This document shows, piece after piece, positions 25,002-33,590 of a stretch of DNA of 64,000 nucleotides. The first letter of the stretch is position 1, and every line of letters starts with the position of its first letter. The notes under the pieces are model-generated. The model made no database searches and was not told where the DNA came from. It saw only the letters and a list, made by a program, of their open reading frames with translations. The translations under genes and the position numbers were made by a program. Source of the stretch: Mycetocola manganoxydans (GTDB lineage Bacteria; Actinomycetota; Actinomycetes; Actinomycetales; Microbacteriaceae); assembly GCF_003667545.1 (NCBI RefSeq), contig NZ_RCUV01000003.1, positions 62,001-126,000 of the forward strand. The letters run 5' to 3'.

Positions 25002-25802
25002 TCATGTGCGCTGCCTGCCGCGGGTTGCGAGGCGTTCCAGAGCGAGGGTGGCGAGGAAGAAGATCAGTCCGAGGGCGATCGACGCGAGCACGTATGCCCA
25101 CGCCCTGGGGTAGGCGCTCGACGCGGCGGAGGTCGAGATGAGACCGCCGAGCCCACCGCGCGGGCCACCGAAGTATTCGGCGACGAGAGCGGAAATCACC
25201 GCGAGTGACGAGGCGATGCGGATGCCGGTGAAGACGAACGGGACGGCCGTCGGCAGCGTCACGGTGCGAACGATCTGCCCGGATGACGCGGCGTAGACCT
25301 TCATGAGGTCGCGGTGCACAGGAAGGGTTTGCCGAAATCCGCGGAGCGTGTTGATGAAGACGGGCACGAACGACGCGAGACCGGCGATCGCCTGCCGCCC
25401 GAACTGGCTGTCCGCCCCGAACATCGAGTTCAGCACCGGGGCGAGGGCGACGATCGGGATGACGGCGAGAGACGCGACGATGGGCGCGCTCATCTGGTCG
25501 ATCGGGCGCCAGCCGGCCGCAAGAGCAGCCAGCAGGATGCCGAGAATCGAGCCGATCACGAGGCCAAGCAGCGCGTTCAGTCCTGTGATCATCGTCGCTG
25601 AGACCATCGACGGGAAGAACTCGACGAACTGTTCCACGATCGCAGCGGGACTCGGCAGGAGGTAATCGCTGACGCCGACGACGCTCACGAGGAACTGCCA
25701 CACTCCGAGCACGAGCACGCCGACGGCGACAGGGGCGACGATCCGGAGTGTCGTGTCTCTTTTCGCGGAGGGGGCCGAGCGGCCCGAAAGCGTCAGGGCC
25801 AT
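25002..25802 (-). CDS. ABC transporter permease B of the pyrimidine/hydantoin operon
   Basis: A 266-residue SsuC/TauC-type permease with about six hydrophobic segments and the coupling loop DLMKVYAASSGQIVRTVTLP (about 165-184). It is the second permease of the importer; the first is at 26647-27567. Two different permeases suggest a heterodimeric channel. Its ATG shares one base with the ATPase stop (TGATG). Confidence 0.9.
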   Translation of the reverse strand: MALTLSGRSAPSAKRDTTLRIVAPVAVGVLVLGVWQFLVSVVGVSDYLLPSPAAIVEQFVEFFPSMVSATMITGLNALLGLVIGSILGILLAALAAGWRPIDQMSAPIVASLAVIPIVALAPVLNSMFGADSQFGRQAIAGLASFVPVFINTLRGFRQTLPVHRDLMKVYAASSGQIVRTVTLPTAVPFVFTGIRIASSLAVISALVAEYFGGPRGGLGGLISTSAASSAYPRAWAYVLASIALGLIFFLATLALERLATRGRQRT

Positions 25803-26650
25803 CAGCGGTTCTCCACTCCCCGCGCCCCTGTGGGAACGGGAGATCCGGTGTGCAGGGCTTCGCGCACCGCGGTGACTCCATCGAAGAACGCCCGTTCCTC
25901 ACGGAGCGCCTCGGCGTGAGCCGGATCCCGGTTGAGACCCATCGGGACGATCTCCTGGATGCGGCCCGGTCGCGGCGACATGACGACGACACGGTCGGAG
26001 AGGTAGACCGCCTCGGGGATCGAGTGGGTGACGAACACGACGGCCGCGCCGGTTTCGGCGCAGATCCGCAGCAACTCGGTCTGCATCCGTTCCCTCGTCA
26101 TTTCGTCGAGCGCACCGAACGGTTCGTCCATGAGCAACAGGTCAGGCTTCTCGGCGAGCGCTCGAGCGATAGCGACGCGCTGCTGCATGCCGCCCGAGAG
26201 CTGGTCGGGATACCGATCGGCGAAGTCGCTCAGCCCGACCATGTCGAGGAGTTCACCGACCCGCGCGGTCCGGTCACGACCGGATGCCCCGTGGAGCTCG
26301 AGCGGGAGCCCGACGTTCGCCGCGACGGTTCGCCAGGGGAGCAGACCGGCCTGCTGGAATGCGATGCCATAGTCCTGGTCGAGCCGCGCCTGCTTCGCCG
26401 ACTTTCCGAAGACCGTCACCGTTCCCGCTGTCGGCTGGTCGAGGTCGGCGATGAGCCGCATCAGGGTGGATTTTCCGCAGCCGGACGGGCCGATGAGTGA
26501 GATGAACTCCCCCGCCGAGACAGTGAGGTCGATCCCGGTGAGCGCGTCAACCTGTCCCGAGCGGGTATCGAAGGTCTTGTCGACACCCGTCACGGTGACG
26601 GCGTCGACCGTGCGGGTCGGTGCAACTGGGGTTTCGGGTAGCTGAGTCAC
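25802..26650 (-). CDS. ABC transporter ATP-binding protein of the pyrimidine/hydantoin operon
   Basis: A 282-residue ATPase of the SsuB/TauB group. Walker A is GPSGCGKS, the signature is LSGGMQQR, Walker B is LLLMDEPFGALD and the H-loop FVTHS. It energises the importer made with the two flanking permeases and the NMT1-like lipoprotein. The GTG start at 26650 is chosen because it overlaps the permease stop (GTGA) as elsewhere in this operon; an in-frame ATG 105 bases upstream lies inside the permease gene. Confidence 0.92.
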   Translation of the reverse strand: MTQLPETPVAPTRTVDAVTVTGVDKTFDTRSGQVDALTGIDLTVSAGEFISLIGPSGCGKSTLMRLIADLDQPTAGTVTVFGKSAKQARLDQDYGIAFQQAGLLPWRTVAANVGLPLELHGASGRDRTARVGELLDMVGLSDFADRYPDQLSGGMQQRVAIARALAEKPDLLLMDEPFGALDEMTRERMQTELLRICAETGAAVVFVTHSIPEAVYLSDRVVVMSPRPGRIQEIVPMGLNRDPAHAEALREERAFFDGVTAVREALHTGSPVPTGARGVENR

Positions 26651-27567
26651 GCGTTGATCTCCACACGTCGGTAGTTCCTGAGGATGGCGCCGAGGATGGC
26701 GACCGAGCCTGCCGCTGCCAGGCCGAGCACGATGGAACCGAAAATGGGTCCCCATGCCTTGGACGGATCACCGCTGGCCTGGCCGGCGTACTGGATGAGG
26801 ATGCGCCCGATTCCGCCCTGCATTCCCGTCGAGACTTCGGCGACGACGGCACCGATGACGGCGTTCGCAGCGCCGAGGCGAAGGGCGGGGAGCAGGTACG
26901 GGATGGATGCGGGGATCCGCAGCTTGACGAGCGTCTTCCACCAGCCGACCCCGTAAGTTCTCATGAGTTCGGTGTGGATGGTGTCTGGCGACTGAAGTCC
27001 CTTGAGAGCGCCGACAGCGATCGGGAAGAACGCGAGGTACGACGCGATCACCGCGACGCTCATCCAGTCCTGCCATTCGAACGCACCGATCTCGATGCGT
27101 GACCCCCAGCTGCGAACGACCGGAGCGAATGCGATGAGCGGAACGGTCTGGCTGAGGATGATCCAGGGCAGGAGACCCCATTCCGCGAGTCGCCACCGCT
27201 GCATGATCAACGCGAGCGCGAAGCCGACGACGATGCCGACAAGCCAGCCGACGGCAGCGATCCCGAGCGTGACGAGCGCGGCGAGCGCCACTTCGAGCCA
27301 CAGCGGGTTCGCCGTCGCCGAGCGGGTGACCGGGTCGAACAGCCTGGCGATCATGTCCCAGGTGTGGGGCATCGCGAGATCGGTGGTGCGCGGAAGGATC
27401 CGGGCATCGCCGATCACGACTCCGTCGGACGGACCGAGCAACTTGTAGAGCTCCCACGCCGCCGCAAGGACGAGAATGCCGAGCACCCCGTACGCCCAGC
27501 GCGCCAGCTCCCTGGCGGGCGCACCACGGCGCCGCCGGATCGCCGGGGCCAGGGTTTCGGCGGTCAT
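26647..27567 (-). CDS. ABC transporter permease A of the pyrimidine/hydantoin operon
   Basis: A 306-residue permease, SsuC-like, with an N-terminal basic stretch, about six to seven hydrophobic segments and a coupling loop around LMRTYGVGWWKTLVKLRIP (about 208-226). The start at 27567 overlaps the stop of the LLM oxidoreductase (ATGA), tying the transporter and the catabolic enzymes into one transcript. Confidence 0.9.
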   Translation of the reverse strand: MTAETLAPAIRRRRGAPARELARWAYGVLGILVLAAAWELYKLLGPSDGVVIGDARILPRTTDLAMPHTWDMIARLFDPVTRSATANPLWLEVALAALVTLGIAAVGWLVGIVVGFALALIMQRWRLAEWGLLPWIILSQTVPLIAFAPVVRSWGSRIEIGAFEWQDWMSVAVIASYLAFFPIAVGALKGLQSPDTIHTELMRTYGVGWWKTLVKLRIPASIPYLLPALRLGAANAVIGAVVAEVSTGMQGGIGRILIQYAGQASGDPSKAWGPIFGSIVLGLAAAGSVAILGAILRNYRRVEINA

Positions 27568-28580
27568 GCCGTCGCCACGATCTTTTCCCGGAGCGCTGGA
27601 ATCACGGCCTCGCCGTAGACCCGCAGCGTTTCTTCCTTGTTGTCGTGCTGGAGGTACCCGGCGAACTGGTCGACGCCGATGCTCTTCAGCTCTTCGAGCT
27701 TGGCGATGTGCTCGCTCGCCGTGCCCATCACGCAGAACCGCTCGACGATCTCGTCCGGAACGAAGGCAGCGTGGGTGTTGCCGGCCTTGCCGTGCTCGTT
27801 GTAGTCGTACGACTCCCGGCCCTGGATGTAATCGGTGAGGGCCTGGGGGATCGCCCCTCCCGTTCCGTATTTGGCGACGATGTCGGCGACGTGGTTGCCG
27901 ACCATGCCCCCGAACCACCGGCACTGGTCGCGCATGTGCTCCCAGTCGTCGCCGATGTACATGGGCGCCGCGACGCAGAATTTGATCGACATCGGATCGC
28001 GTCCCGCCTGCTCCGCGGCATCCCGAACCGTCTTGATCATCCATTTGGCGATGTCGACGTCGGCGAGCTGCAGGATGAAGCCGTCGCCGACCTCACCCGT
28101 CAGTTTGAGGGCGAGCGGCCCGTATGCCGCCACCCATACGTCGAGTTTCGACCCGACGCTCCACGGGAACTGCACGGTCGCACCGTTGTACTCCACCGGC
28201 CGGGAGTTGCCGAGTTCGCGAATGACGTGGATCGATTCGCGCAGCGTCTTGAGCGTCGTCGGTGCGCCGTTGGTGGTGCGGACCGCGGAGTCTCCCCGTC
28301 CGATGCCGCAGATCGTGCGGTTTCCATACATCTCGTTGAGGGTGGCGTAGGTGGATGCCGTCACCGTCCAGTCCCTGGTGGCCGGATTAGTGACCATGGG
28401 GCCGACGGTGATCCTCTTCGTTTCGTTGAGGATCTGGCTGTAGATGACATACGGTTCCTGCCACAACAAATGAGAGTCGAACGTCCACACGTGACTGAAA
28501 CCGTATTGCTCGGCGAGCTTGGCGAGGTGGACGGTTCTCGAGGCGGGCGGGTTGGTCTGGATTACTGCTCCGAAGTCCAT
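27564..28580 (-). CDS. LLM-class F420-dependent oxidoreductase (CPS_4043-like) in pyrimidine operon
   Basis: A 338-residue TIM-barrel enzyme of the luciferase-like superfamily, close in pattern to methylenetetrahydromethanopterin-reductase-type F420 proteins. Segments are MDFGAVIQTNPPASRTV, HVWTFDSHLLWQEPYV (about 30-45), GIGRGDSAVRT (about 92-102, phosphate binding) and VWVAAYGPLALKLTGEVGDG (about 149-168). It sits 8 bases after dihydropyrimidinase and overlaps the permease gene, so it belongs to the pathway. No dihydropyrimidine dehydrogenase gene is present, and this enzyme could supply that reduction using F420H2. An FMN-dependent monooxygenase role is the alternative. Start at 28580 chosen by family length. 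Confidence 0.85.
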   Translation of the reverse strand: MDFGAVIQTNPPASRTVHLAKLAEQYGFSHVWTFDSHLLWQEPYVIYSQILNETKRITVGPMVTNPATRDWTVTASTYATLNEMYGNRTICGIGRGDSAVRTTNGAPTTLKTLRESIHVIRELGNSRPVEYNGATVQFPWSVGSKLDVWVAAYGPLALKLTGEVGDGFILQLADVDIAKWMIKTVRDAAEQAGRDPMSIKFCVAAPMYIGDDWEHMRDQCRWFGGMVGNHVADIVAKYGTGGAIPQALTDYIQGRESYDYNEHGKAGNTHAAFVPDEIVERFCVMGTASEHIAKLEELKSIGVDQFAGYLQHDNKEETLRVYGEAVIPALREKIVATA

Positions 28581-28588
28581 GGATGCCC

Positions 28589-30022
28589 TTAGATCAGGTA
28601 CTGGCTGAGGCCGCGGTGGACGTACTTGCCGTCGCCCTTGGTGCCCAGGTACTGGTTGTCGTCGACGATGACCTTGCCGCGGGAGAGCACGGTGTCGACG
28701 TGGCCGTCGATCTCGTATCCTTCCCAGGCGGAGTAGTCCATGTTCATGTGGTGCGTCTTGCCCACTCCGATGGACGTGTGGCCGTTGGGGTCGTAGATGA
28801 CGACGTCGCCATCCGCGCCCGGCTGGAGCACACCCTTCTTTCCGTACATACCGAACATGCGGGCCGGAGTGGTGGAGGTGATCTCGACCCAGCGTTCGAG
28901 CGAGATCTTCTTGTCTACGACGCCCTGGTAGAGCAGGTCCATCCGGTGTTCGACACTCCCGATCCCGTTGGGAATCTTGGAGAAGTCCCCGATTCCCATG
29001 TCTTTCTGCCCCTTCATGCAGAACGGACAGTGGTCGGTGGACACCATCTGGATGTCGTTCGTACGCAGGCTCTGCCACATGTGGTGCTGGTGCCCTTCGT
29101 GCTTGGATCGAAGCGGCGTCGAGCACACCCATTTGGCGCCCTCGAAGTCTCCCCACTCCTCGCTCGATGCACCGAGCTGGTCTTCGAGTGAGAGGTACAG
29201 GTACTGCGGGCAGGTCTCCCCGAACACGTTCTGGCCGTTGTCCCTCGCCTGGGCGATCTGCTCGACGGCTTGCTTGGCGCTGACGTGAACGACGTACAGG
29301 GGAGCACCGGTCAGGTTGGCCAGCATGATGGCCCGGTGAGTTGCTTCTTCTTCTGCCTGCCAGGGCCGCGTCATGCCGTGATAGTACGGCGTGGTGTTTC
29401 CGGCCTGGAGTGATTGCTGCACGAGGAGGTCGATGACGCTTCCGTTCTCGGCGTGCATCATGATCATCGAGCCGTTGTCGCTCGCGCGCTGCATGGCCTT
29501 GACGATCTGTCCGTCGTCGGAGAGGAACACACCCTTGTAGGCCATGAAAAGCTTGAAGCTCGACACTCCCTCGCGAACGAGTTCGTCCATCGCCGTCAGT
29601 GACGAATCCTGAACGTCGCTGAGGATCTGGTGGAACCCGTAGTCGATCGCGCAATTGCTGCGCGCCTTCTCGTGCCAGAGCGAGAACTGGTCGAGCACGT
29701 TCTCGCCGGCGTACTGCACGACGAAGTCGACGATGCTCGTCGTTCCGCCGTGCGCGGCGGCGCGGGTTCCGGTCTCGAAGGTGTCGCTCGCGAAAGTGCC
29801 GCCGAACGGCATCTCCATGTGGGTGTGTGCGTCGATCCCGCCGGGGATGACGTACTTGCCGGCAGCGTCGATCACGGAGTCGACATTGTTCTCGACGTCG
29901 AATCCGAGCAGGGTCGACCCGGGGGCGAGCACGGCGGCGATGGTTTCACCGTCGATGAGCACATCGGCCGGGGCTGAGCCGGTCGAGTTCACGACGGTGC
30001 CGTTCTTGATGAGGGTTTTCAT
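28589..30022 (-). CDS. hydA: Dihydropyrimidinase / D-hydantoinase
   Basis: A 477-residue zinc hydrolase of the amidohydrolase superfamily that opens dihydrouracil or dihydrothymine to the N-carbamoyl beta-amino acid; many also open hydantoins. The metal site is visible as DAHTHMEMPFGG (His66 and His68) and the SFKLFMAYK segment (155-163) with the carboxylated Lys. MMHAENG and VVHVSAK give the other His ligands, and STDHCPF the Asp region. It follows the ureidopropionase by 26 bases and precedes the LLM gene by 8. Confidence 0.95.
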   Translation of the reverse strand: MKTLIKNGTVVNSTGSAPADVLIDGETIAAVLAPGSTLLGFDVENNVDSVIDAAGKYVIPGGIDAHTHMEMPFGGTFASDTFETGTRAAAHGGTTSIVDFVVQYAGENVLDQFSLWHEKARSNCAIDYGFHQILSDVQDSSLTAMDELVREGVSSFKLFMAYKGVFLSDDGQIVKAMQRASDNGSMIMMHAENGSVIDLLVQQSLQAGNTTPYYHGMTRPWQAEEEATHRAIMLANLTGAPLYVVHVSAKQAVEQIAQARDNGQNVFGETCPQYLYLSLEDQLGASSEEWGDFEGAKWVCSTPLRSKHEGHQHHMWQSLRTNDIQMVSTDHCPFCMKGQKDMGIGDFSKIPNGIGSVEHRMDLLYQGVVDKKISLERWVEITSTTPARMFGMYGKKGVLQPGADGDVVIYDPNGHTSIGVGKTHHMNMDYSAWEGYEIDGHVDTVLSRGKVIVDDNQYLGTKGDGKYVHRGLSQYLI

Positions 30023-30048
30023 GGTTTTCCTCTCTCGGTACCGACCGG

Positions 30049-30897
30049 CTATGGCTTGGGGATCGACGTGTAGGACTCCGGGCGACGGTCACGGTAGAAC
30101 TGCCAGTCGTCGCGGACTTTCTTGATCATGTCGAGGTCGAGGTCGCGGATGACGATGTCCTCGTGTTCCGAACTGCCGCGTTCGCCGACGAAGTTCCCCT
30201 GGGGGTCTGCGAACTGGCTCGTGCCGTAGAACGTGACAGCGAGGTCGCCGTATTCGTTGTCCTCGGTACCGACGCGGTTCGGCGCGGCGACGAAGTAGCC
30301 GTTTGCGGCTGCGGCCGTCGCCTGTTCGAGGTCCCACAGCCTGTTGGAGAGGCCCGGCTTCGTGGCGTTCGGGTTGAAGACGATCTGGGCACCGTTGAGT
30401 CCGAGTTCACGCCAGCCCTCCGGGAAATGGCGGTCGTAACAGATGTAGACGCCGACGGGGCCGACAGCGGTGTCGAACACCGGGTAACCCATGTTCCCCG
30501 GGCGGAAGTAGAACTTCTCGTAGAACTTTTCGAGGTGGGGGATGTGGTGCTTGCGGTACTTGCCGAGGATGGTTCCGTCGTTGTCGACGACGACGGCGGT
30601 GTTGTAATACACGCCGGGCATGTCTTCCTCATAGATGGGAAGAACCATCACGAGGTTGAGTTCCTTCGCGAGCTTCGCGAAGCGCTGGACGATGGGGCCA
30701 TCGGCCGGTTCTGCGAACTCGTAGTACTTCTTGTCTTCGGTGATCCCGAAGTATGGGCCGTAGAACAGCTCCTGGAAGCAAATGATCTGCGCTCCCTGAG
30801 CAGCAGCGTCCCGAGCGAACTGTTCGTGTTTCGCGATCATGGATTCTTTGTCGCCGGTCCAGGTTGTCTGGGTGATTGCGGCGCGAACTACCGTCAT
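30049..30897 (-). CDS. Carbon-nitrogen hydrolase, probable beta-ureidopropionase
   Basis: A 282-residue nitrilase-superfamily amidohydrolase expected to split N-carbamoyl-beta-alanine to beta-alanine, CO2 and NH3. The catalytic triad is visible: Glu43 (CFQELFYGP), Lys116 (KYRKHHIP) and Cys153 (YICYDRHFPEG). The start at 30897 is set by GGAGG six bases upstream; an ATG seven codons earlier lies before this site and is less likely. It is the first gene of the operon, divergent from the MocR-type regulator. The 28-32-kDa size matches bacterial PydC-like enzymes. Confidence 0.88.
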   Translation of the reverse strand: MTVVRAAITQTTWTGDKESMIAKHEQFARDAAAQGAQIICFQELFYGPYFGITEDKKYYEFAEPADGPIVQRFAKLAKELNLVMVLPIYEEDMPGVYYNTAVVVDNDGTILGKYRKHHIPHLEKFYEKFYFRPGNMGYPVFDTAVGPVGVYICYDRHFPEGWRELGLNGAQIVFNPNATKPGLSNRLWDLEQATAAAANGYFVAAPNRVGTEDNEYGDLAVTFYGTSQFADPQGNFVGERGSSEHEDIVIRDLDLDMIKKVRDDWQFYRDRRPESYTSIPKP

Positions 30898-30955
30898 CTC
30901 TAGCCTCCGTATCGTCATTGAGCGGTGGGCGCATTACGCCTGATGTGGCGTCCTC

Positions 30956-30984
30956 TTACCGAAGTGGTAAACCCCGGTCCGGGG
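30956..30984. promoter_or_regulatory. Candidate operators in the pyrimidine operon / regulator intergenic region
   Basis: The 194-base divergent gap carries the inverted repeats TTACC-GAAGT-GGTAA (30956-30970) and CCCCGG-T-CCGGGG (30972-30984). They lie near the start of the catabolic operon and are followed toward the regulator by an AT-rich stretch (31000-31045) suited to promoters. Candidate sites for the MocR-type protein encoded next door. Confidence 0.45.
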
Positions 30985-31091
30985 ACTGTTTTACTGTTCC
31001 GCTCATTTGTTATTATTTGAGTTGAACATTTCTCTATTGTTTCCCTTCGTGACGCGTGAGTAAATACCCAGTTTGGGCGGAAGGCCGACTT

Positions 31092-32426
31092 ATGGATCTG
31101 GCGTACGGGGAGATCATCGACGACCGCTCCCCCCGGGGGATCGCGGCGGCCATCGCGAGACTCATCACCGCGGGGACCCTCGCACCGGGCGACCGGCTGC
31201 CGACGGTGCGTGAACTCGGGGCTGAGCTCGGCGTCAGCCCCGCGACCGTCAGCCAGGCCTGGCAGGCAATGGGCAGCGTCGGGCTCATCGTTTCGAAGGG
31301 CCGCAGCGGGAGCTTCGTCCGATCAGCGCCGGTTCCGTGGCTGACACCGCGGGTGCAGTCGATGGCCGGGCACCTCGGTGACGCGAGACTCGATCTCTCC
31401 CGCGGAGCACCGGACCCGCTCCTGCTGCCTGACCTCACCCTGGCTCTCTCCCGGGTATCCGAGTACGCGGGAACGTTCAGCTATCAGGAACTGCCGGTGA
31501 TTCCGCCGCTGCTGAAACACCTGCAGGATGTGTGGCCGTACGACGTCGAGGCGATCACGGTCGTCGACGGCGCACTCGACGGGCTCTCCCGCTCGCTCGA
31601 GCAGGTCATCCGGTTCGGTGACCGGGTCATCGTCGAGGACCCGACCTTCCCCCCGTTCTTCGACCTGCTGGACCAGCTCGGCGCCGTACGCATCCCGGTT
31701 CCCGTGGACGCACACGGGCTCGATCCCGCTGCGCTTCGCCAGGCCCTGAAGCTGGGCCCCGCAGCACTCCTCCTTCAGCCGCGGGCCCAGAACCCGACGG
31801 GAATATCGATGAGCGTCGAACGCGGAGAGGAACTCGCCCGCATCATCGCCGCCAGTCGGCAGGCGAGCGGGCTCATCGTGATCGAGGACGACCACTCAGC
31901 GGGGATCAGTGCGTCGACAGAGATCAGCCTCGGCCGGTGGATCCCCGAACGAGTGCTTCACATCCGCAGTTATTCGAAGTCACACGGACCCGACCTGCGG
32001 ATCGCAGCCCTCGGTGGACCCGAGGCCCTCATCAACCAGGTCGTTGCCCGCCGGATGCTCGGCCCTGGGTGGACCAGCAGAATGGTGCAGACGATCCTCG
32101 TCGAGCTCCTCACCAACTCCGATGCCATGAGCACCGTCGCTGCCGCGAGGAGCGTCTACTACTCGCGTCAGCGCATGTTCGCCGAAGCCATGCGCGACAC
32201 CGGCCGGGCGGTTGCCGAGACGGACGGCCTCAATACCTGGGTCGAAGTCGACGACGAACGCCACGCCCTCGTCCAGCTGGCGGCATCCGGCATCCGGGTG
32301 ACCGGCGGAACTCCCTACCTGTCGGCGCCGGGTGACCGCCAGTTCGTCAGGGTCACCGTCGGGATGCTCCGCGAGGGTCACGCGGACGTCGCGGCCGCGC
32401 TCGCGACCGTCGCTCCCGGACGCTGA
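31092..32426 (+). CDS. MocR/GabR-type regulator (GntR helix-turn-helix fused to aminotransferase fold)
   Basis: A 444-residue regulator: GntR winged helix (about 1-75, LPTVRELGAELGVSPATVSQAW) joined to a fold-type-I PLP domain with QNPTG (about 233-237), IEDDHSAG and the Schiff-base Lys296 in RSYSKSHGPDLR. MocR proteins use PLP to sense amino compounds such as GABA or beta-alanine instead of catalysing. Being divergent from the pyrimidine operon, whose pathway yields beta-alanine, it is the likely pathway-specific regulator. ATG at 31092 is chosen for GGAAGG upstream; a GTG at 31056 is possible. Confidence 0.88.
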   Translation: MDLAYGEIIDDRSPRGIAAAIARLITAGTLAPGDRLPTVRELGAELGVSPATVSQAWQAMGSVGLIVSKGRSGSFVRSAPVPWLTPRVQSMAGHLGDARLDLSRGAPDPLLLPDLTLALSRVSEYAGTFSYQELPVIPPLLKHLQDVWPYDVEAITVVDGALDGLSRSLEQVIRFGDRVIVEDPTFPPFFDLLDQLGAVRIPVPVDAHGLDPAALRQALKLGPAALLLQPRAQNPTGISMSVERGEELARIIAASRQASGLIVIEDDHSAGISASTEISLGRWIPERVLHIRSYSKSHGPDLRIAALGGPEALINQVVARRMLGPGWTSRMVQTILVELLTNSDAMSTVAAARSVYYSRQRMFAEAMRDTGRAVAETDGLNTWVEVDDERHALVQLAASGIRVTGGTPYLSAPGDRQFVRVTVGMLREGHADVAAALATVAPGR

Positions 32427-32504
32427 GGCTTTGCCGTACCCGGGTGTCATTTGCCCTTTCGCGGCGTAGCATCGACAGCATCCGTTCCAGACAAAGGATG
32501 TATC

Positions 32505-33590
32505 GTGTCGCGCTCGTCCCGTAAGTGGCTCCCGGCCATCGTCGTTCCGGCCCTTGTCGTGGGAGGAATAGCCCTCGTTCCGCTGTCTGCCGGTGCATCC
32601 GTCGACCTGCCGGACAAGACCGCAGACGAGGTTCTCCAGCTCATCGCTTCGAGCACCGAGGACTCCTTCTCGGGGACGGTCGAGAAGAACGCGGACCTCG
32701 GGCTGCCGACGCTTCCGGAGGGAATGCCAGGCGCCGGCGAGACCATCGGCTCCGCTTTCGAGATGTTGAGCGGGTCGCACGAAGCGCGAGTCTTCGTGAA
32801 CGGCTCGGAGAACGTCCGGGTCCAGATCACCGACCAGCTTGCCGAACGCAATGCCATTCTGAACGCCACGGATGCCTGGCTGTACGACTCCGAAACCAAC
32901 GTCGCCACGCACGTCGCGATTCCCGCCGACGCCCGCGACGCCATGCGCGATAAGGTCACGGACGCAGCGGGGGCTGTGACCCCCGCCGAGCTCGCCGAGC
33001 GATTCCTCAATGAACTCGGCCCCAGCACGAGCTTTTCCGTTGGAACGGATGCCACCGTGGCGGGCCGCACCGTCTACGAACTCGTGCTGACCCCCAAGGC
33101 ATCGGACACTCTCGCCGAGTCCGTCTCGATCGCCGTCGACTCCGAAACCGGCCTCCCGCTCCAGGTGTCGGTGCACGCGGACGGTCAGGAGGACGCCGCC
33201 TTCTCGGTCGGCTTTACCTCGATCGACCTGGCTGAGCCATCGGCCGATCTGTTCACCTTCGCCCCTGGCGACGGAGTCACGGTCGAAGAGAAGCCGTTCC
33301 CCTCAGCGCCGAGCGACACCGACTATTCCGACAAGCGTTCCGAGGACGTGGATCCCGGCGAGAAGCCGCGTGTAATCGGAACCGGCTGGGATGCCATCGT
33401 CGAAGTGAGCATGCGAACCGCAGGCGGCGATGCGGAAGCCGACCCGCTCCTCGACCAGCTGACCACGAAGGTCGACGGGGGCCGCGTCTTCTCGACCACG
33501 CTCGTCACCGTCCTGCTCACCGATGACGGCCGCGTTCTGGCCGGCTCCGTTCCGCTCGAACGGCTTCAGGCCGCGGCCGCCGAGGGATGA
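32505..33590 (+). CDS. Secreted LolA/RseB-like protein
   Basis: A 361-residue exported protein with an N-terminal signal (VSRSSRKWLPAIVVPALVVG, to about residue 33) and a fold pattern of actinobacterial LolA-like proteins: a repeated antiparallel beta-sheet with AWLYDSETNVATHVAIP and IAVDSETGLPLQVSVHADGQ. In diderms LolA carries lipoproteins; the role of monoderm relatives is unclear and may be sensing or lipid handling. GTG start with AAAGGATG upstream. Its stop overlaps the ATG of an ABC ATPase (ATGA), so it acts together with that exporter. Confidence 0.75.
   Translation: MSRSSRKWLPAIVVPALVVGGIALVPLSAGASVDLPDKTADEVLQLIASSTEDSFSGTVEKNADLGLPTLPEGMPGAGETIGSAFEMLSGSHEARVFVNGSENVRVQITDQLAERNAILNATDAWLYDSETNVATHVAIPADARDAMRDKVTDAAGAVTPAELAERFLNELGPSTSFSVGTDATVAGRTVYELVLTPKASDTLAESVSIAVDSETGLPLQVSVHADGQEDAAFSVGFTSIDLAEPSADLFTFAPGDGVTVEEKPFPSAPSDTDYSDKRSEDVDPGEKPRVIGTGWDAIVEVSMRTAGGDAEADPLLDQLTTKVDGGRVFSTTLVTVLLTDDGRVLAGSVPLERLQAAAAEG

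Noticed and set aside
23785-25992. A 735-codon reading of the binding-protein frame
   Set aside because: The first 350 codons overlap the permease and ATPase genes and are Arg-rich; signal peptide and ribosome site fix the start at 24942.
27564-29654. A 696-codon reading of the LLM frame
   Set aside because: The extension lies inside dihydropyrimidinase in another frame; family length and the MDFGAV start place the gene start at 28580.
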